A DNA stretch of 64,000 nucleotides, from assembly GCF_016756595.1 (NCBI RefSeq), contig NZ_AP023257.1, forward strand, positions 6,340,001 to 6,404,000, in the 5' to 3' direction. This DNA comes from Mesorhizobium sp. L-2-11. GTDB taxonomy: Bacteria; Pseudomonadota; Alphaproteobacteria; Rhizobiales; Rhizobiaceae. The notes under the pieces are model-generated. The model saw nothing but the letters and a program-made list of their open reading frames with translations. It had not been told where the DNA came from and ran no database searches. Below are positions 19,668 through 28,375 of the stretch, one piece after another (within the stretch, counting starts at the first letter, position 1; every line of letters starts with the position of its first letter). A program made the translations under genes and the position numbers.

Positions 19668-20071
19668 GCCTTACGAACCGCGCGGATGATCCTCGCCAGG
19701 CGATCGGGATCGACATCGCCGCCGGCGCGCACCACTGCGTCGCCAATGACGATTTCCACCGTGTCGCTGCCCACCGCTTCAAAGCGCGTGAACTTCGCCG
19801 GCTTGCTCGCTCCCTCCGTCAGTGGCGCAACCATGCCCGACGAAAGCGCCTTGCGGCGCCACGCATAGAGCTGCGAGGGGTCCAGCCCCTCGGAACGCGC
19901 AACCGCCGAGACATTGCCCCCTGGCGAGAACGCTTCGGCGACAAGCCGTGCCTTCTCTTCGTCCGACCGATGGCGCGGCTTGCGTCGGGACGGCACAGGC
20001 TCCGCCGTCAAAATCTCGAATGTTCGATGATGGCTCATACTGTCGCTCATAGGATTCTCCGCATGATTCAT
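19664..20071 (-). CDS. tnpA: IS66 protein TnpA (HTH)
   Basis: A 135-residue IS66 Orf1. The central RRKPRHRSDEEKARLVAEAFSPGGNVSAVARSEGLDPSQLYAWRRK is a transposase-8 type helix-turn-helix that probably binds the element ends. The gene is intact and is the first of the tnpABC operon. Confidence 0.92.
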   Translation of the reverse strand: MNHAENPMSDSMSHHRTFEILTAEPVPSRRKPRHRSDEEKARLVAEAFSPGGNVSAVARSEGLDPSQLYAWRRKALSSGMVAPLTEGASKPAKFTRFEAVGSDTVEIVIGDAVVRAGGDVDPDRLARIIRAVRKA

Positions 20072-20127
20072 GCTGAAAATGAGCGATCAACCGCCTGCAC
20101 GCTACGTGGGGACGCCTACGCGCTTAC

Positions 20128-20264
20128 GCTTGACCTCGCCATAGCGAGCGATGACCGCGGCGTCGATCCTGTCGGTCTTCTCCAGGAAGCCCATCGAATC
20201 GGCGAAGCGGCGGACGCTCCTGGCATTGACCATGCCGCAAGCCACACCCACTCCCACAGCTGTC
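20128..20264 (-). pseudogene. IS110-family transposase, middle segment
   Basis: On the minus strand this reads GMVNARSVRRFADSMGFLEKTDRIDAAVIARYGEVK, the conserved central part of IS110 transposases with the acidic Asp of TDRIDA. It joins in frame with the segment ending at 17597 once the IS66 and its 8-bp duplication are removed. Confidence 0.85.
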
Positions 20265-20266
20265 GT

Positions 20267-22318
20267 GTTGCCTCACGTAATTTTGTTACCGGCTGCCTCA
20301 CCAAGGATGTTACCCGCTCGCCAGACGTGCGGAATCTGAAGCGACATACGGCGCTAGGCGGCTGACCTCGCCGATGAGCCGCTGCACGGCTTGTTGTCGC
20401 CACGCCCTTACTCGCTTCTGCAACGTGTGAAGCTGGTGCAAGCTGTATCGTCCAGGATAACGGACCTGGAACTCGACGAGAAGTTCAAGTGCGGTCTGAT
20501 CCGGACGCTCTTCAAGGCATCGTGCCATCTCTTCCCAATGGTCCTTGAAGATGTCGGGACGTCGGCCGCGCGGTTTGTCGTTGAGCCGACGATAAGTCTT
20601 TGGCCCAACGACAACACCGCGGGCGCGAGCCGCTTGGCGCCAGAGATTGACCCGTCGAACGAGTGTTTTGTACTGCTTGCGGGTAAATCGACCTGGAAAC
20701 TGGACACACAGCTCCTCGAAGAGCTGCGTGGCGTTGATGTTGGGGAATTCCTCCAATCGGCGACAAACGATCGGCCACACCATGCGGAGCGCCTGGACGC
20801 GGGCTTGGCCAGGCTCGGCGTAGACCGGCTTCGGCTTCTCCTGCATCTTCGCGGCTGTCACGGGAGGAGTGGGTGGGATCACCGGTTTGAGCGTGGCGGT
20901 GGGACTCGCAATAAGGGTTTGTGTCGAGACCTTTTGTAGACTTCGCAGGTAACGCGGTTTGGCCTCAATGGAGAAGGTCGGACGTATCTCGCCCGCATGC
21001 CAGGCGCTCGATAGGCTGGCTACGAACGCGGCCAGGTTGGGCGGTTCCGATGTCGCCGGTGGCGGTGTTTCGCCGTCAGCCAGCGCCGCCAGATAAGCCT
21101 GGACAGCTCGCATCTCCTCCAGCAGCTTCAGCGGATCGAGGTCGCCGGCGATCTCGCGCAGCTTGTTCTTGGCGGTCATCGGGATAGCCTCCGCCTGCAG
21201 GAGACGCTCGCAGGGCGTCTGCGGCGGATGATAGCGCTTGGCCACCTTCGCACCGTCACGCTGTTTGGCAGCCAGCTTGAACGAGGGCTGGAAGAAGTTC
21301 ACGAACAGCCGGGATGCCGCGTAGAGGCGCGTGATCGCTCTGGCCGCCGCCAAGCCCTCGAAGCGCCGATACCCCAGGAGCTTCCGTACAACGGCGCCAT
21401 TTTTCTGCTCTATCCACGCTTGGTCGTTCTTACGGTAAGGCCGCGAGCGAGTGAGTTCGATGCCGTGACCAAGGCAATATTCGATCAGCCTGTTGTTGAC
21501 GAACTCGCTGCCATTATCCACATCCAGCGCTCTCAGGGCAAAGGGCAAGCCCGTGCGGATCCGGTCGAGTGTCTCGACCACGAGGGTACCTTCTCGGACC
21601 ACGATGGGCGCGGCCTCCGTCCATCCGCTCGCGATGTCGGTCAGAACCAGGCTGTGAACGTAGCTACCGCGGTTGACTCCCCCGCAATGAGCGACCAGGT
21701 CCATCTCCATGCTGCCGGGCAGCGGCTCGTTCCAGTCGGCAAAGGTGCGCATTTTGATGCGCCGCCGGGGCTCTGGCACAACCCTTGGCGGCTTTTTCGT
21801 ACGCATGGTGCGCCTTGGCATCTGGAGCAAGCGGTCGATCGTGGCGGCGCTCATCGACAGGATCTTGTGGCGTATCTCCTCCTCGAGCTTCAAATGTCGA
21901 TTGCGTTCCAGCGCCGGCAACAGAATGGGCAGCAGTGCCTTGAGGCGCTTGCCGCAGACTCGATCTGAAGCTTCCCACAGCACAATCAAGGCGGCCCGAG
22001 CGGCCTCATCATAGAGCGACAGGCGTTGGCGGGTCTGACGGTGCTTCGGCTCCGGGTGGCTGTTCAGGACACGGATTGCGGACTTTTCGTGATACCCCGT
22101 CGCCGCAATGAACTCCTCCAAGATCCGGCGCTTGTCCTTGGTCGTCGCGGCCGCATAGCGATCCCTGACTGCATTGGCCAGTTCCATACGCATGGCATGT
22201 GTCATCTTCGTCTTCATGTTGCCTCCCTGGTGGTGAAGGCACCATGGCGACATGCGCCTTCACGGGTAACATTTTAGGTGAGGCAACGAACCCGCGCGGT
22301 AACATTTTCCTTGAGGCA
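20267..22318 (-). mobile_element. DDE insertion sequence with paired terminal repeats
   Basis: Each end carries two copies of a TTGCCTCA...TGTTACC motif in inverted orientation relative to the other end: left near 20267-20312, right near 22263-22318 as its complement. Between them lies one intact transposase gene. It interrupts the same IS110 gene as the IS66. I could not see an unambiguous target duplication, so the exact limits are approximate. Confidence 0.75.
20310..22217 (-). CDS. Integrase-core (DDE) transposase
   Basis: A 635-residue transposase from the ATG at 22217 (an upstream in-frame ATG at 22253 is in the terminal region). The core carries EMDLVAHCGG (first Asp), RALDVDNGSEFVNNRLIEYC (second Asp) and NDQAWIEQKNGAVVRKLLGY (Glu), a normal rve fold. 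The N-terminal 100 residues look like a DNA-binding region. The C-terminus has repeated LYSLHQLHTLQKRVRAWR-like arginine-rich segments. The size suggests the ISNCY/IS1202 kind of element, but I cannot assign the family firmly. Confidence 0.8.
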   Translation of the reverse strand: MKTKMTHAMRMELANAVRDRYAAATTKDKRRILEEFIAATGYHEKSAIRVLNSHPEPKHRQTRQRLSLYDEAARAALIVLWEASDRVCGKRLKALLPILLPALERNRHLKLEEEIRHKILSMSAATIDRLLQMPRRTMRTKKPPRVVPEPRRRIKMRTFADWNEPLPGSMEMDLVAHCGGVNRGSYVHSLVLTDIASGWTEAAPIVVREGTLVVETLDRIRTGLPFALRALDVDNGSEFVNNRLIEYCLGHGIELTRSRPYRKNDQAWIEQKNGAVVRKLLGYRRFEGLAAARAITRLYAASRLFVNFFQPSFKLAAKQRDGAKVAKRYHPPQTPCERLLQAEAIPMTAKNKLREIAGDLDPLKLLEEMRAVQAYLAALADGETPPPATSEPPNLAAFVASLSSAWHAGEIRPTFSIEAKPRYLRSLQKVSTQTLIASPTATLKPVIPPTPPVTAAKMQEKPKPVYAEPGQARVQALRMVWPIVCRRLEEFPNINATQLFEELCVQFPGRFTRKQYKTLVRRVNLWRQAARARGVVVGPKTYRRLNDKPRGRRPDIFKDHWEEMARCLEERPDQTALELLVEFQVRYPGRYSLHQLHTLQKRVRAWRQQAVQRLIGEVSRLAPYVASDSARLASG

Positions 22319-22319
22319 A

Positions 22320-22511
22320 TGCGACACACAGCAACAGGAAGGGCAAGCGCTCATAGCCGCCACTGGCCTCCATAACGACGAGCTCGACGCCATTGGCCTG
22401 ACACCAGGCGGCGAGCTCGGCTATGCCTGCCGCATCATTGCGGAAGCGGCCCGCCGCTCCGCCCGGCACGACATGGGTATCGAGGCCAGTCCTTCGAAAT
22501 ATCCACTCCAC
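22320..22511 (-). pseudogene. IS110-family transposase, N-terminal segment
   Basis: Reads GLDTHVVPGGAAGRFRNDAAGIAELAAWCQANGVELVVMEASGGYERLPFLLL on the minus strand, the RuvC-like start of an IS110 transposase (MEASGGYE holds a catalytic acidic residue). It is cut after YERLPFLLL by the DDE element; the rest of the gene is at 20128-20264 and 16979-17597. Confidence 0.85.
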
Positions 22512-22719
22512 AGATAGTCTTGTTCACGGTAACCTGCCTTGTGCGTGCGATTGGAGCCAAGCGACTATTCGGTCGTACGTGACGAAGGCGAAGATCCCAA
22601 GCTCATCCACGGTTGTAACCGGAGGGGTAACGGGCGACTTCGCCAAGCCTCGAACCGGATGGCCATCTGGTTCGAGGCTCAGTCGCTTACATCGCACAAA
22701 AAACCTTCCGTGCAGTACA

Positions 22720-23090
22720 AGGGGTATCGCGGCCAGGCACTCAAGTGTCACATCGTTGACGATGTTGAGCACGCGGCACCGCCGGACGCAGGCGACCTGG
22801 TCGTGCACGAGATCCAGCGAACAACGTGCGTTCGGCCGCGTCTTGACCAGGATCGGTGCCCGTGTGCCGACTGCCCGTCGCTGTGATCGCTTGCGCGCCG
22901 CCAGCTTGATCCCGACCGTTCGCCCTCGCGGATGAGCAGGATGAACAGCCGAAGACAGCTGAAGCGCCGGCGCTCGCTGGGCAGGTCGAGCAGCCGGGCA
23001 CGCAGATCCGTCTCCGGAGGCCGACGGGACCCGGAAGCGGAGCATCTTGCCGTCAGCGGTGATAATCGAACAGGCCCGCCATTCCAACCC
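22720..23090 (-). pseudogene. IS3-family transposase relic, N-terminal half of orfB
   Basis: Two minus-strand frames give RRLFILLIREGERSG, then RRAVGTRAPILVKTRPNARCSLDLVHDQVACVRRCRVLNIVNDVTLECLAAIP, which is the HTH_21 plus first-Asp region of IS3/IS407-group orfB proteins. It carries frameshifts and ends at about 22720. The complementary C-terminal piece is at 16605-16970. Confidence 0.7.
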
Positions 23091-23256
23091 ACGGCGAGCC
23101 GCAGCTTCGCCACCCCTTCGCGCTTGGCGCGCGCTCGCGCAAAACCGCGATGACCTGCTATTCCGAAGGAAATTACCCGCGGCAGGTCACCCGTTAGCAA
23201 GGATGTTGAAGCCTTGACCTTCGGCGGAATCCGGTCAGTCGCTGCGACATCCAACT

Positions 23257-24099
23257 TCAAGTCCACCAGAGAACAAGATCTGGCCGCGCAAATCCGAAAA
23301 AGCAATTCAGCAGCACGCGACGCTTTCCGTTGCCTGCTTGACCGGTAACCCCATGAACGAAACCGCCGTCAAGTAGCGCGATATCCCCGGCCTTGAGCTG
23401 GATTTCGCGACTAGGCACGGCCTCGAGATAAGCTGCCGAATAGGGATATCCCGTGGTCTCCACACCCTGCGACTTTCGGTCGTCAACTGTCGGCTTGTGG
23501 CTCCAGAGCCGCAGATTGCCGCCTTCCTCGGACATACTAGGGTAGAAGTTGAGCGCGGCGACGGTATTGTGCGCCACCGCAGAGAGCTCGTAGTCGTTCC
23601 CAGCACGTAGCACTTGAGCGACATCGTCGTGGGGGTCCAAGGAAAATGTGCCGCTGCCGGTCCAACTGAGAGCCCGACAAACGTTAGCCTGACCGTGTTC
23701 TGAACGCGCCAACCGCAATTCAATGCCTTGTTTGTGAAGCTCGCGCTTCAATGCGTCGAATACGGCTCGGACCGGGTCAACTAAATTGCCAAAAAGGGCG
23801 TCAACGTGCGGCCGCGCATTTTCCGCCTCCTTGAAATAGGTGGCTGCATCCTTCCTGTAGTGGGATGCACCGACATATTGCCCCGGCACGCCATCTTTGC
23901 GCTCGTTGAGACCGGGACTGCCAAAAAACTTCGCGGTGATCTCCTCGGCTATTTCGGTGCTGAAAGCTTGGCTGATGTGCAGAGCCGTGATCTCACCTTT
24001 TAGGACTGAGATGATCTCCGCAGTGCTGATCGAGCCGGTTCGTTCTTTGATCGTAAGAGGCGAGATGGCCGGCGTTTGAGCTACTTGGTTAGTCGCCAT
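23257..24099 (-). CDS. 2-oxoglutarate/Fe(II)-dependent oxygenase
   Basis: A 280-residue protein with the jelly-roll oxygenase pattern. The proximal Fe ligands are His and Asp in DPHDDVAQVL (about residue 160), the distal His is in FVHGVTG, and a following Arg (KRRVLLNCFFGF) is placed to bind 2-oxoglutarate. Start at 24099 because it overlaps the end of the upstream aminotransferase by 11 bp, so the pair is translationally coupled. The substrate is probably the diamine or diamino acid made by that aminotransferase; hydroxylation is the most likely reaction. It does not look like the PhyH-type EctD. Confidence 0.75.
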   Translation of the reverse strand: MATNQVAQTPAISPLTIKERTGSISTAEIISVLKGEITALHISQAFSTEIAEEITAKFFGSPGLNERKDGVPGQYVGASHYRKDAATYFKEAENARPHVDALFGNLVDPVRAVFDALKRELHKQGIELRLARSEHGQANVCRALSWTGSGTFSLDPHDDVAQVLRAGNDYELSAVAHNTVAALNFYPSMSEEGGNLRLWSHKPTVDDRKSQGVETTGYPYSAAYLEAVPSREIQLKAGDIALLDGGFVHGVTGQAGNGKRRVLLNCFFGFARPDLVLWWT

Positions 24100-25348
24100 T
24101 GGTTTTCTCCTGTAGTGCCTGATCGAGGATGGCAATGCCGTGATCAAGTTCGTCATCTGAGATTGTTATCGGCGGAAGGACTTTGATGACGTCGCGATTT
24201 GGCCCGGAGGATTCGATCAGCAGGCCCTTTTCGAACGCGACATCGTGCACACGGCCAACAACGGCCTGTGACCGGCACTTAAGGCCGGCCATCAGACCAC
24301 GGCCGCGCTTTTGTTCGATGCACTTGGGAAATTTCGCAACGAGGCGATCAAGGTGCTCTTGCAGTTTGACGGCCGTCCCCTCGACGGCTTTAGTAAACCG
24401 CCTATCGGACCACATTTTGCACATGGCCGCGGAAGTCACAAAGGCGAGATTATTGCCTCTAAAGGTCCCGCTGTGTTCTCCCGGTTTCCATATATCCATG
24501 TCGGGGCGAATCAGAACTATGGACAACGGATTACCTGAACCGCTTAGCGATTTCGAAAGACACACGATGTCGGGCTCGATTTTCGCGAACTCGAACGAGA
24601 AGAAATCGCCCGTTCGTCCCGAACCTGCCTGAATGTCATCGACGATGAAAACAACGTCGTGCTTACGGCAAATGCGCTGAATTTCTGCAAGCCAAGGTGC
24701 GGATGCAGTGTTCATGCCGCCTTCTGCCTGGATGGGCTCCAGGATGATTGCGGCCGGCTTTTCTATCCCGCTGCCTGGGTCGCCCAACACGTGATCAATG
24801 TAACTCGCGGAATCGAAAGTTTGGTTCGGGTAGTTCTCGTAAGGGACACGGATCACATCGTGGCGAGCAACGCCGCCAAGCTGTCTGGTTGACGCTGAAC
24901 CCGACACCGCCAAGGAGCCGAGCGACATGCCATGGTACGAATTTGTGAAGGCCATGACACTCGAGCGGCCGGTATATTTTCGCGCCAGCGCCAACGCCGC
25001 TTCGTTAGCGTTTGTCCCGGTTGGCCCAGGAAACTGTATCTTGTAAGAAAGGCCCCGGGGCTTCAGGATCGAATTGACGAACACTTCGATGAAATCACGC
25101 TTTGCAGCTGTATACATATCAAGCGACAAGACAATATTTTGATCGGCGAGATATTGAATTGCCGGCGCAATGATATCCGGGTTGTTATGACCGTAATTGA
25201 GCGCGCCGGACCCTACAAGGAAATCAATATATGGCTTTCCGGACTCGTCCCAGATTGTCGCCCCAAGTGACTTTTTGAAGACTGTTGGAAATGATCGTCC
25301 ATAGCGACGAACGTTAGACTCGTAAGCGTCGAAAATGTCGATATCCAT
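24089..25348 (-). CDS. EctB-like class III aminotransferase (diaminobutyrate-2-oxoglutarate type)
   Basis: A 419-residue PLP enzyme with strong EctB character: DIFDAYESNVRRYGRSFPTVF at the start, FLVGSGALNYGHNNP, FPGPTGTNANEAALALARKYTGR, NSYHGMSLGSLAVSG, IILEPIQAEGGMN, FIVDDIQAGSGRTGDFFSFE and LSKSLSGSGNPLSIVLI with the PLP lysine, then HSGTFRGNNLAF. EctB makes 2,4-diaminobutyrate from aspartate semialdehyde. No ectA or ectC is in the window, so the product is probably not ectoine. The ATG at 25348 has a GAGG site; longer frames upstream lack homology. It is coupled to a 2OG oxygenase. Confidence 0.85.
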   Translation of the reverse strand: MDIDIFDAYESNVRRYGRSFPTVFKKSLGATIWDESGKPYIDFLVGSGALNYGHNNPDIIAPAIQYLADQNIVLSLDMYTAAKRDFIEVFVNSILKPRGLSYKIQFPGPTGTNANEAALALARKYTGRSSVMAFTNSYHGMSLGSLAVSGSASTRQLGGVARHDVIRVPYENYPNQTFDSASYIDHVLGDPGSGIEKPAAIILEPIQAEGGMNTASAPWLAEIQRICRKHDVVFIVDDIQAGSGRTGDFFSFEFAKIEPDIVCLSKSLSGSGNPLSIVLIRPDMDIWKPGEHSGTFRGNNLAFVTSAAMCKMWSDRRFTKAVEGTAVKLQEHLDRLVAKFPKCIEQKRGRGLMAGLKCRSQAVVGRVHDVAFEKGLLIESSGPNRDVIKVLPPITISDDELDHGIAILDQALQEKTNGD

Positions 25349-26211
25349 TAAAGGGCCTCTCATGAGTCTTGCGATCCACGTTGCAGGTTCTTGTCGGACG
25401 CATTCCAAACCATTGATTTCTACGATTAGCTGCGGCCAATCTCTGACTTAAAGCGAACCTATCATGGTCAGCGACTTGCATTCGCAAAGAGTCTGTAAAC
25501 TTGTTTGACGAATCTGTTGCAACGCTTGGGATAGCGATAGCGTGACAGTCAGTACCCGCCTTGCGGCAACGCTATCGGCGGCGTTGTTGGCGGGGGCAAC
25601 TGACATAGCCGCACCGGTTTTTCCAAGCATGACTGCAATCACGATGCTTGGGTATTTCTCTATGTCGGCCGTGACGGGATCCTTGCCGACGAGTAGCTGT
25701 GACAGATAGCGATTTCTCTGCTTCGATGTGACGGCGAGACCGATGCTCGCTCGAGTTTCGTTTTGGAACGCGGACGAGCCAGACCGCGAACTGGCGACAA
25801 AACTGGAACTGACCGCGGCCTCTAATCGCGGCCGTGGCCGCCGGCGGTGATGGGGCCGTTCGCTGGGCGGCGCGTTGGCCAACCCCTGGCTTCGCGGCGT
25901 CTACAATGCCTCAGTCGGCCCTCGCGAGGTGACGGCCGCACTGCAGGCCACGGGCCGACCACGCGAGTGGTGTTCGCCACCCACGAGCTGACGCAGACGG
26001 CGCTGCTTCGAGAAGGCGCCATCGTAGCGGTATCGACAACCCCGGTGTTCGCCTCCGCACTGGTAGTGACGATGGCGCGGCTTTTGGAGCGCACCACGAC
26101 TAAGAGTTCCCACCCTTACACTGGTCAACATTCATACGATCGAAAACGCTGGCTCTGGCGACGCCGCTGGCGATGTGTCCGATGCCGCTTTTTCTACGCA
26201 AGGTTTCACTC
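25349..26211. other. Decayed region, possible sugar-regulator/transporter scraps
   Basis: No intact gene. A plus-strand frame from about 25541 starts with a signal-peptide-like stretch (STRLAATLSAALLAGATDIAAP) and soon stops. Another around 25970-26040 reads RVVFATHELTQTALLREGAI, which resembles the C-terminal ligand-binding part of LacI-type regulators. Both are too short to name with confidence. Confidence 0.3.
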
Positions 26212-26245
26212 TGTCCGACATCCGACAATTGTTGGATGTGAGACA
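26212..26245 (+). promoter_or_regulatory. Two tandem NifA upstream activator sites
   Basis: Two perfect TGT-N10-ACA motifs lie at 26212-26227 and 26230-26245, 50-80 bp upstream of a -24/-12 promoter. This is the NifA enhancer consensus, and the pair strongly indicates NifA-dependent expression of the iscN transcript. Confidence 0.88.
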
Positions 26246-26291
26246 GGGCGTCAAATCCGCTAACCCGGTGTTTTAATCCAATCTTCCTCTC

Positions 26292-26307
26292 TGGCACGTT
26301 CTGTGCT
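26292..26307 (+). promoter_or_regulatory. Sigma-54 -24/-12 promoter of iscN
   Basis: TGGCACGTTCTGTGCT fits the -24/-12 layout with the invariant GG (26293-26294) and GC (26305-26306) exactly 10 bases apart; the -12 box reads GTGC rather than TTGC. The start codon is about 40 bp downstream. Confidence 0.85.
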
Positions 26308-26344
26308 GCGCGACTTGCGAACGCATCAGCAAGAAAATAGTCCC

Positions 26345-26665
26345 ATGATCACACTCACTGAAAACGCCGTCGCTGCCGTCAAGACCGCGCTTGCCCGCGC
26401 CGACGAACCGGCGGAAGGCTTTCGCATCATGGTCGAGGCGGGCGGCTGCGCCGGCCTCAAATACCTGATGGGTCTGGAAAGCGTCTCGCGCGAGGGGGAT
26501 GCCATCATGGAGACGGACGGGGTCAAGGTGTTCGTCGACGCAAGCTCCCAGCCCCATCTCGCCGGCACGACCGTTGACTTCGTCACGGGCCTGGAGTCCT
26601 CGGGCTTTGTCTTCGACAATCCCAATGCGCGGGACAAATGCGCCTGCGGCAAGTCCTTCGGCTAG
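26345..26665 (+). CDS. iscN: IscA/HesB-type Fe-S assembly protein (nif-associated)
   Basis: A 106-residue A-type carrier. It begins ITLTENAVAAVKTAL and has the three conserved cysteines: Cys in EAGGCAGLKY, and the Cys-x-Cys pair in KCACGKSFG at the C-terminus. It probably receives or delivers [Fe-S] clusters during nitrogenase maturation. The ATG at 26345 is preceded by a NifA/sigma-54 promoter at the proper distance. The next gene is a decayed nifU, the usual partner in rhizobial iscN-nifU-nifS operons. Confidence 0.88.
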   Translation: MITLTENAVAAVKTALARADEPAEGFRIMVEAGGCAGLKYLMGLESVSREGDAIMETDGVKVFVDASSQPHLAGTTVDFVTGLESSGFVFDNPNARDKCACGKSFG

Positions 26666-26691
26666 CCGCCATCACGACAAGGATAGGCGCC

Positions 26692-27153
26692 GTGCGGGAT
26701 AATACCGAAAACGTCTACCTCTTCAGCGACAAGCTCTATTTCATCAACCCGCACAATGTCGGCGCTTTGGACACCCCCAATGCGGCCGGCGAGGTCGGCG
26801 CCGTCGCCTGCGGCGACGGGCTTAAATTAATAATGGGTTTCGACCCCAGGACCGAGACGATTACTGCCGCAACGTTCCAGACCTTCGGCCGCGGCTCGGC
26901 CATAACCGCTTCCTCGACATTTACCGAATTCATCGTCGGCAAGACCATCGATGAAGCCCTTCAGATCACCGATCGGGACATAGCGGATTTTCTCGGCGCC
27001 CTGCCGCCGCACACGATCTACTCATCGCTCGACCGCCTCATCCTGGAGCGCGGCTTGCGGCTGATGAGCGAGTTTTTCCGTGCGGTTAGGAAGGCTTTCG
27101 AGGAGACACCAGGATTCTCACGCCTCGTGCTCGTCAAGGCATCCTCGCGATGA
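26692..27153 (+). pseudogene. nifU: Degenerate nifU (IscU-like scaffold)
   Basis: Clearly derived from the N-terminal scaffold domain of NifU (PHNVGALDTPNAAGEVGAVACGDGLKL; FQTFGRGSAI; VGKTIDEALQITDRDIADFLGALPP). Of the three cluster-binding cysteines only the first (VACGD) remains. The second is Arg (FQTFGRGSAI instead of FQTFGCGSAI), and the third is lost because sequence after ALPP no longer matches (a frameshift or replacement). The ferredoxin-like middle and C-terminal domains are missing. The probable start is GTG at 26692. It cannot work as a normal scaffold. Confidence 0.8.
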
Positions 27154-27386
27154 GCGGCGAGATCGAGGCGTTTCTCTTGGTGATAGGCTTCGAGGAGCGA
27201 AAGGCCCCCCGCAATCTCCACCCGCTGAAACCTAATTCTGCGTGGAGTTCGAGCGAGTGGGTTTGCGGTAACGAGCCTCGACGGTCGAACGCGCTGCAAA
27301 ACGTGCAGTGGCACATTTCCCACCTTTTGCCGCGTCTCGTAAGCCAGCAGAGGCGCTCCCTTGCTCAGTCGAAGGCCGCGTAAGCA
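27154..27386. other. Spacer between nifU relic and queE
   Basis: No gene supported. No sigma-54 element or NifA site was found, so the que genes may be read from a separate weak promoter or from the iscN promoter. Confidence 0.4.
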
Positions 27387-28022
27387 ATGTCATATGCGGT
27401 CAAGGAAATTTTCTACACCCTTCAAGGCGAAGGACGAAATGCCGGGCGGGCTGCCGTATTTTGTCGTTTCGCCGGCTGTAACCTTTGGTCGGGACGTGAA
27501 GGCGACCGGGCAAGAGCATTCTGCGGATTCTGCGACACCGATTTCGTTGGGGTAGATGGCCCCGGTGGCGGACATTTTGCCACCGCACGGGAGCTTGCGT
27601 TGGCGGTCGAACAGGCCTGGCGCGGGTCGGGAACTGGGCAGCGTCTTGTCGTGCTCACCGGAGGGGAACCCCTCCTCCAGATCGATGAAGAACTCCTGGA
27701 AGCGCTGCATTTCCTGGCGTTTGAAATTGCCGTGGAGACCAACGGTACCATTCCCACACTCGCCGGCATCGACTGGCTGTGCGTCAGTCCGAAATGCAAT
27801 GCACGCCTCGTGGTGATGGCAGGGGACGAGCTAAAGCTTGTATATCCTCAGATTGGCGCGGAGCCTGAACATTTCGAAGTTCTCGCGTTTGAGCACCTTT
27901 TGCTTCAGCCGATGGATGGGCCCGAGCGCGAGGCGAATACGGCCGCCGCAATGGCCTATTGTCTTGCCAACCCACGTTGGCGCCTGAGCCTGCAAACCCA
28001 CAAACTTCTCGGGATCCCATGA
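27387..28022 (+). CDS. queE: 7-carboxy-7-deazaguanine synthase (radical SAM)
   Basis: A 211-residue QueE. It starts SYAVKEIFYTLQGEGRNAGRAAVFCRFAGCNLW and carries the radical SAM cysteines in a spaced form typical of QueE (Cys in FAGCNLW, then FCGFCDTDF). VVLTGGEPLLQ and VETNGT bind SAM and substrate. QueE rearranges 6-carboxy-tetrahydropterin to 7-carboxy-7-deazaguanine, step three to preQ0. It overlaps queD by 4 bp (ATGA). Confidence 0.9.
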   Translation: MSYAVKEIFYTLQGEGRNAGRAAVFCRFAGCNLWSGREGDRARAFCGFCDTDFVGVDGPGGGHFATARELALAVEQAWRGSGTGQRLVVLTGGEPLLQIDEELLEALHFLAFEIAVETNGTIPTLAGIDWLCVSPKCNARLVVMAGDELKLVYPQIGAEPEHFEVLAFEHLLLQPMDGPEREANTAAAMAYCLANPRWRLSLQTHKLLGIP

Positions 28023-28371
28023 AAATTACGCAAGCTTTCACCTTCGAGGCAGCGCACTGTCTTCCGCGCGTGCCAAAGACCCATCGCTGTCACCGCATGC
28101 ATGGCCACTCATACCGTGTGGAACTGTGTCTGGAAGGCCCGTCGATCCAGATACGGGCTTTGTCATCGATTTCTTCGATGTCAAGGCTGTGTTCGGACCG
28201 CTTCTACAACGTCTCGACCATCAGTATCTGAATGAGATTGAGGGTCTCGACAATCCGACCGCGGAAAAAATTGCGGTCTGGATTTGGAACCAAACCAAGC
28301 CGCTTCTTGGCCAAATGTGCTCGGTAACAGTCTATGAGACACCGCTGTGCTGGGCTGAATACGAGGGTTGA
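28019..28371 (+). pseudogene. queD: 6-carboxytetrahydropterin synthase with a frameshift
   Basis: Frame one begins MKITQAFTFEAAHCLPRVPKTHRCHRMHGHSYRVELCLEGP, including the zinc histidines (HRMHGHSY) and a catalytic Cys (HRCHRMHGH). Near 28141 the homology jumps to another frame (VDPDTGFVIDFFDVK...LLQRLDHQYLNEIEGLDNPTAEKIAVWIW...[13 protein letters not shown]) through the end. A single missing base (expected ...GGCCCGGTCGAT..., seen ...GGCCCGTCGAT...) explains it. Apart from that base the gene is well preserved, so the break is recent or a sequencing error. Confidence 0.85.
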
Positions 28372-28375
28372 CCCG

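Larger units (their letters stand above)
17598..20127 (-). mobile_element. Complete IS66-family insertion sequence
   Basis: Both ends carry the IS66-type terminus GTAAGCG (left at 17598, right as its complement ending at 20127). The element is flanked by the 8-bp direct repeat GCTTGACC at 17590-17597 and 20128-20135, the target duplication length typical of IS66. It holds tnpA, tnpB and tnpC, all apparently intact, so the copy looks recent and possibly active. It is inserted in an IS110 transposase gene. Confidence 0.93.

Noticed and set aside
27306..27335. GTGGCAC...TTTTGC before queE as a sigma-54 promoter
   Set aside because: GG and GC are 17 bases apart instead of 10.
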